DNA of 64,000 nucleotides. It comes from Takifugu bimaculatus (Eukaryota; Chordata; Actinopteri; Tetraodontiformes; Tetraodontidae). Below are positions 57,854 through 64,000 of this stretch, piece by piece (position 1 is the first letter of the stretch; the number at the start of each line of letters is the position of its first letter). Location: NCBI GenBank assembly GCA_004026145.2, contig CP034987.1, positions 2,120,014 through 2,184,013 on the forward strand, in the 5' to 3' direction. The notes below the pieces were generated by a model that worked only from the letters and a program-made list of their open reading frames with translations, made no database searches and had not been told where the DNA came from. The position numbers and the translations under genes are program-made.

Positions 57854-59220
57854 AAACAAACAGCTTGATAAGCATTTCCTGTCTGTTTCAGTGTTCGAAC
57901 AGTTAAAACGCCAAACCAAGAACAATTAGTTCAAAGATGGCTCCCAGTGTGACAGAATGGCCTTTACCTAGGGGAGGTGCTCACTGTTATCCTCACGGCT
58001 CTACACAAGCGCACCGTGGTCTTGCACGTGCATACACACCGCGGGGTTTAATCACATTGACAAAGGAGGAGTTAAAGGAGGCCTCTGAGTTATAGGTTGA
58101 TTTTAGCAGGTGATGGAGCTGCCCATTCAGAGTGCTTTCCCTCACCTTCGTCTTCATTCCCATAATCATTTAGACCAGCTTTACAATGCATCTCTGCCAG
58201 CACCTTCATTTCAATATGTTATAGGCCACCTCAATCATTTTTTATTGGTTTATTTACTCTCAACGATACATAAATGGAGACTTGAAAGATCATAAATTGT
58301 CCACAATTACCATTACACACAGTGAAGTGACTATCCTTTGTGCTCTAATCCAGGGTGAAAACCTTTGTGAGATCCATCTTAAACCATCTATCTTTATGCC
58401 CATCTACCCTCAGGAGTGTTTGATGGTCATTAATACCAAAAGAAATCCAGAGGCACTTCTTCTTTATCAATTTTGTGATCATCATTTGAATGAAGTTCCC
58501 TTTCCTGATATGAAGCATTCTTTTTTTCGTCAGGCTCTCATTCCTCATTGAAGTCAGACCTCTTTCGGTTGTGGTTACGTCACCTGCAACACTGAAATAT
58601 CTGCGTGTCTTCTCTCGCAACCTGTCTGGATACATTTGAATCACCTGTAATAAACTACCCCACATTCTGCGGCGGACGTCCCCACCATCCTTTACCGTCC
58701 TCTTTCAGGGTGAATAAGAAGAGCAGTTTGTCTCGAGAATCAAAGGAAACACTCGGGAAGACGTGAGGGAGGGAAGAATAGAGTGACGGGCTTATGTCAC
58801 CGTCACTTGAAGAGACATCTCAATTTTGCCAACAAAGAGCAATGGATGACGTACAGTGTGTGTATGTGTGTTTGTGTGTGTGTGTGTGCATGCGCTCATG
58901 TCTATGCAGAGTTACATGAGTGTCTATTAGAGAGAGTTCAGGAGATGGAAGGCCTCCCAAACTTTAGTTCTGGGGTCGTTTATTTTGCAAAAAAATGCAC
59001 ATGGGCTTGTGCAGGGGCATGCGACTAGAAGCAATCTCGGCGTGCGCGTATGTGTGCGCCGTGGAGGACGTGAAGAGGGAGGAGGATTTAGACCCATCAT
59101 AAAGGAATTCTCCCCCCTCAGCCCGTAGCTCATCCCGACACTTTTATGCCTTTTTATTTTCAGGCCCATTGCAGCCAAGCCCAGAGATGTGATTTATACT
59201 GCCTGGCAGCATGGGCACTG

Positions 59221-59296
59221 CAGCAAGAAAGACAGATGGAAGGAGGGAGGAGAGGAGGGTGGGGAGGACGGGGAGGAGGAGAGGGGGGGGGGGGCA
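59221..59296. repeat. Purine-rich GA/GGA tract ending in poly-G
   Basis: About 75 bases of almost pure A/G on the plus strand, closing with a run of 12 G. Further GA-rich sequence continues to about 59360. Confidence 0.85.
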
Positions 59297-59646
59297 CTGG
59301 GAGTTGCTGAGGGATAGAAAGAAACAGAGAGAGACAGACAGAGAGAGGGAGAGAGAGGGTGTCAGGCTATAAAAGAAAAGAGAGATTAGCCTTATGGGGG
59401 TCAAAAGGAAAGATGGGAAAGAAGTGACATGGAATGAAAGTGTTAAGAAAGGCAAAATTACAAAAAAAGGGAAAAAAATGTCTTCACTTTGAAGGTGGGG
59501 AGCTGTCTCCAAATTTTCCTCTCTGCCACAACTTCATCTCTACATCTCTCCCTCTCTCTAATGAGTTATTGGCCTTGTCTGACTCGGAAAGAGAACCTCC
59601 ATCTCTCAACCAAACTGGCGCCCTGACAGCCTAAATCACCCCCCCA

Positions 59647-59670
59647 CCACACACACACACACACACACAC
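59647..59670. repeat. (AC)n microsatellite
   Basis: About 12 AC units. Confidence 0.9.
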
Positions 59671-59836
59671 GTAGTCACAGGCGCACACACACTTCCCCAC
59701 CCTACTCGATGGCACGGGGGACATTCCTTCTACTTCTTATTGTCTCACGCCTGCTTGAGGAGTGTGAAATCTACGTGGTACTCCACATGATTGGAATAAA
59801 AGCTACTGGGAGGCAGGGAGGGTGCGGTTTGGGGTT

Positions 59837-59857
59837 GGGGGGGGGGGGGGGGGGGGG
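59837..59857. repeat. Poly-G run
   Basis: About 21 consecutive G, preceded by GGGG blocks from 59831. Confidence 0.93.
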
Positions 59858-60163
59858 TGCTGATGGGCATCAGCGAAGGCTACAAGGAGGACGCTGCCCA
59901 AAGAAAGACAACTCACTTACAGGAAACATGAAGAGGGTGGGTCGGGGAAGTCGCGGGACAGACAGGTAGACAGAGGTGGAGGTGATGGTGGGAGGAGGGG
60001 TGGGGGGTGGATCTGTGTGAGTGCACACACGCGCACGTGCGCCTGACACCTGCCTGCCAGTGCGGTGGTTGTGCTGTCTCTGCGCCGTAACATCTCTCTC
60101 TGTCATCCAGCCGCCTGAGAGAAGATGAGCTGCCATGCCGGCTGCCATTCATCCATCACACGC

Positions 60164-60188
60164 CGTGCACGCGCACGCGCGCACGCAC
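60164..60188. repeat. Alternating purine-pyrimidine (CG/CA) block
   Basis: 25 bases of strict alternation, rich in CG and CA dinucleotides. Confidence 0.8.
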
Positions 60189-63100
60189 TCACGCAGCAGA
60201 CACACGCACACACCAACTAGGGTAAAGCTAAGCAGGCTTCCCCCCCCCTTCATCACTCCCTACCCCCTATTTTTCCCCCTCTGTTTCTTTTATTGTCCAT
60301 AACTGGGCACAGAGCAGAAATAGAACTGCCTCCCAACGTCTAAATACTGCAGAGGTGGGGTCGATTTTTCCAAAATTTGATTTGTTGTGTCGAGAATTCG
60401 TCCATGTAGAAGGTGCACGGGCTGAATGGCGAGCCAAGATCAAATACTGCGAGGTCAACCAGGGTCAAGTGTAACTGTGGTTGAGGTTAATTGTAACAAT
60501 CATATAAAGTCATGATTTTCTAATTAAATGCTAATTACCTTTGTCATTACTTCTAATGGGGTAATTTATATTGTCCTAACCACATGCACGCTGCACGCCT
60601 ATCTGTGTGTTTTGACAACGCAGATGTATGTGTGTTTCTCCCTCCTTTCATAGAGCCTAAATGAAGCAGCAGGACACCAAATTAAAAGCTTAGTCTCGGG
60701 TAGATGGTATTTACCCTAAACTGCAGTGACGGAGCACGTGTCACTTTGTTTCATGTAGATGGAAACTGACGCGCAGCAGCTGGATTTGTTTGTGAAAAAA
60801 TATGCTTGTTTAGCTTAGCGTGTGGAGCCGCAGCGTGGCTGGGAACGCCTGTCCTGACGGGGGTTAATTTGCATCTGTGATGAGCACTTTTAAATACCTG
60901 AAAGCTTTTTTTTTTAATGAATTTTTATTAGCTAAAACTATGTTTAGAGGTTAAGGTTGTGTTAAAGGTTAAGGTGTTAAACCATTTTTAGTGACCTGAA
61001 GTCAGAATGAGGGTGTAGAGCCTTTTTCTGTGTGTCATATTGGTCCCACATCCATCCTGTTGACTTCAACCATTAAAGCAAACTGGTTCTATCTTTATTG
61101 CTTTGTTATGGCGTCGCTCCTCCTGTGGGAGGAGGGACACCTCGGTTCAGGACTTTACTGTTGCCGCAGAGCCTTTTCCCTTGCCTACATCTGGAGCGTC
61201 ACCTCCTGTCTCAGGCTGCAGAACTAAAGGAAACAGAAACATCAAACCTCAGCCGTGGTGATGACAAAAAAGGTCAAACATGGCTTCCATTTGCACCCAG
61301 TTTGCAGTCACCTCATGCAATCAAAGTTTAGCCATTCTTTAGTGGTTTTCCCTCAGAAGTAACCAACCCGTGCACCACTGCTCTTTGACAAATAGGGTTT
61401 TAGCTGAGGTTTACTTTGGTGGAATTTATGGCCACTCTAATTGTTAGCCTATTCTGTCCAACAGAATAGGCTTTGTGCGAACAAATACGTTGTTACCCCA
61501 ACTGCTTGTCATCTTATACCTAAAAGCCCTTGCTGGCACGATGAATTTGATAAATACTCTTATCGCCCCGGGAGACAATTAAAGCTCATGTGACAGGGGT
61601 CCCTATCTCCGTTCCTCTCCTGTAGTGCTTCATTTAGAAGCCATTTGTCTCCTCTATGGATTTCCTATTTTTAATGGCGCGCGCATGCAGGGGTCGGGGC
61701 TGTGTTGAATAATAGATGCCTTCGCTCCTTTTCTCTTCCCTTTCATTCTCCTCTCTTGCTCATTTCCTCATCTCCGAGGTCCCGCGGGAGGGTGTTGGTG
61801 TCACTCTGGAAACCAAGGTGCGGCACTCCGGGTACTCTCCACGTTCTGGCAGGAGGCTATTCAATCTAGCATACCAGGCCTTCGGTATAGCAGACAGCTA
61901 ATATCAATGGGTGCACGTTAACACTCAGCAGCCGCCCCTGCCCCCCACTCCTTTCCCACATCCCCAGTAAAAGACGTTTATCACGGAAAGCCAAGCTGCG
62001 GCACAGTGAGGTGATATATCGCCCCGGCCTAGTGCGAATGAATAGACTAGTAATTATCCTGTTAAAAGGGTGGCCAGACAAAGAGAGAACCTCGCTATAA
62101 TTTAAATTGTTTTGTTTCCCCCTCAGTAGAAGCCCGGCCTGCTGACTGACATCACGGAATGGGAAAAGTGAGCCTATTTATAGCCTTAGGCGTTCAGCTA
62201 ATTGTGGAATTTAATAAGGTTTCTAGAAGAGTGGATGGCGTAAAAGCCATACGGGCCTTCACCTCCTCTCCAGTCGGCTCTTATATCTCCATCACATCTG
62301 GAGTGCTGGCTCCCATATTTCCCTGCGTATCTCACTTAAAGCTATGCCTCCCCTCTTGCCATCTCCTATCTGGCCATCTTCACTTTTGCAGTGCGTCCTG
62401 ACCTCTCGCTCACACTCCACCTCCCACCAGTCGGCTCAATTCTTCTCCCCTCCCTGGTCCTGTTATCTCCTATCACATAAAATCTACCTTTGACAAATAC
62501 TCCTCACAGCTCGCTTGCGTGACTCTGATTGTGCGATTCTCGGGAATGTCACAGCAGCTTAAGGTGTGCATGGATGTGTGTGTTTCTATGATTGCAAGTG
62601 AGGGTATGAGAGTGTGTGTGTGTGCGTGTGTGTTGTCCTGTCTGGGTGTGTGTGAGACAGGGGTAATTGAGCTCAGAGGGTTTTCTGTCTTTGGTGGCAG
62701 AGGGGAAATTGGAATCTTCAGATTCCATTAGAGAAACCTTTTCACACCCAGTGTGCACGTGCGTGTTTCTGTATATTCCCGTTTGTGTCACGCCTGCATA
62801 TTTGCATAGCGGCCGCACTAACATAGAAGAAGGGTGGATTTGAATTAAGTGAAGGCTTGCTTTTGTTCTGCTTGTGTGTGGCGCCTCCGGATATCTGACA
62901 ATAAACTGACTCAATGCGGCGATATTGTGCTGGGCCAGAAACGGAGGAGAGAAGAGAGAGAAGGTGGGCTGAGAAGGGAGGAACAGCAGGCATCAAACAG
63001 CAGATGGCGGAAGGCTTTCTCCCCGCAGAGCCATCACGCTCCTCGCACTTCTTCACTCCCTCCATGTGTTCTTACCTGCATCGCACCTCTGTAATGTATT

Positions 63101-63695
63101 ACAGCGTCCTTGGTTTTTGCGTTTCTAAACCAGACAAAACTCTTACTCTCAGATGACGTGGCAAATACTTAATGCCGTTATACCAACAGTAGTTGAAAAA
63201 TTATCGCAGTAGAATTTAGAATTTATTTTAGCTTCATTAAGCTAATTGCACATGTAGAGATTAATAGAATATTAATCTTGTTCGAGTGTCAGTTTACACT
63301 GATGTTTTATCTTGTATTATCGTGCATATAGCACATTGTGTTGGTAGCTATAGAAAACAGCTTAAACAAAAGTATAAAACCAAAGCACACATGACAACTT
63401 AAAATGTGACTTTATTGTCTATAGAAATTCTAAGTGGGGTTTTGTTTGCGAACAAATGTGTGCTGTTTGGGGAGGGGACAGGCCTCGGTGAATACAGTCA
63501 CATGGTTAGCGGGGCCTCTTTAGCATTGCTTATGGGACTTTTGTGTTCGGACATGCTGCCTTGACCTGATTATGCTGCTAACTGTGTCGTTGTCGTACAC
63601 CAAAAGTGTACGAAAATGACACAAAAACCCATGGTGGCTGTATAAGCATGTATGTATGTTTAAACTCTGTCTATGTGCGTGCTTGTGAGCATGAT

Positions 63696-63727
63696 TGCGT
63701 GTGTGCACGCGCATGCGTGCGTGCGTG
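63696..63727. repeat. Alternating purine-pyrimidine (TG/CG) block
   Basis: 32 bases of strict alternation containing TGTGTG, CACGCG and TGCG units. Confidence 0.8.
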
Positions 63728-63854
63728 AGAGTGTCAATGTAGTGATTAGCCTTCTCTTAATGGGAAAATAACGTCAGAACCACTGGGACGTTTAATCCAT
63801 CTGAGCTGATTCTGTTTCCATCACAGCTATTGATCAACTCCAGTGACAAATCAA

Positions 63855-63855
<1 letters not shown>

Positions 63856-63901
<46 letters not shown>
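63856..63901. repeat. (GT)n microsatellite
   Basis: About 22 uninterrupted GT units. Confidence 0.97.
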
Positions 63902-63903
<2 letters not shown>

Positions 63904-64000
63904 ACCACCTTACAAAGCATTTTATATGTCTAACAGCTAATGCAACAGTAGACTCCTATTTCTACTCCTTCAAGTTTTTTCTCAATACTTCCTTTTATCT

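Larger units (their letters stand above)
54650..64000. other. Gene-free interval downstream of snx10
   Basis: In human the next coding genes are SKAP2 and HOXA; no exon of either was recognised. The stretch contains several (CA)n/(GT)n arrays, G homopolymers, a purine tract, alternating purine-pyrimidine blocks and a TAAT-rich block at about 60.48-60.57 kb. Open frames are low-complexity or without family resemblance. Confidence 0.4.

Noticed and set aside
54650..64000. SKAP2 or HOXA exons
   Set aside because: These are the next genes in human, but no SH3, PH or homeodomain sequence was found on either strand.

Overview
The window is vertebrate nuclear DNA, most likely from a percomorph-type teleost. 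Genes are split by short introns with GT-AG or GC-AG ends, (CA)n microsatellites are abundant, and there is no bacterial-style operon structure. The gene order cycs(-) - npvf(-) - nfe2l3(+) - cbx3(+) - snx10(+) matches the human 7p15 block (CYCS, NPVF, NFE2L3, CBX3, SNX10) next to HOXA. HNRNPA2B1, which sits head-to-head with CBX3 in mammals, was not found here.

Layout. About 0.1-1.5 kb: small Gly-X-Y exons of a collagen gene on the minus strand; its 3' part lies outside the window, and one exon carries an apparent extra base. 2.9-3.9 kb: two-exon cytochrome c (minus). 5.3-6.4 kb: npvf, the RFamide neuropeptide precursor (GnIH/LPXRFa), minus; it has a degenerate third peptide and an early stop in its last exon. 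6.5-38.6 kb: a gene-poor desert with many microsatellites, two copies of a dispersed CA-tailed repeat (7.8 and 17.1 kb) and a homeodomain-site-rich AT block at 27.9 kb. 38.6-41.85 kb: several CCAAT-rich promoter-like segments leading into nfe2l3. 41.86-45.03 kb: nfe2l3 (CNC-bZIP, five coding exons). 48.0-50.3 kb: cbx3 (HP1-gamma, four coding exons). 53.2-54.6 kb: snx10 (PX-domain sorting nexin, six coding exons). 54.6-64 kb: no recognisable gene; microsatellites, G-runs, purine tracts and a perfect hairpin.

The genes are linked by conserved synteny, not by one pathway: respiration and apoptosis (cycs), hypothalamic peptide signalling (npvf), ER-anchored stress transcription factor (nfe2l3), heterochromatin reader (cbx3) and endosomal phosphoinositide binding (snx10). 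All exon models were assembled by hand from reading-frame continuity, splice consensus and family resemblance. No alignment or database search was run, and family comparisons are from memory. The most notable observations are the decaying npvf precursor, two GC-AG introns in neighbouring genes, tandem NAGNAG acceptors in nfe2l3, and a possible extra promoter plus small ORF upstream of nfe2l3.
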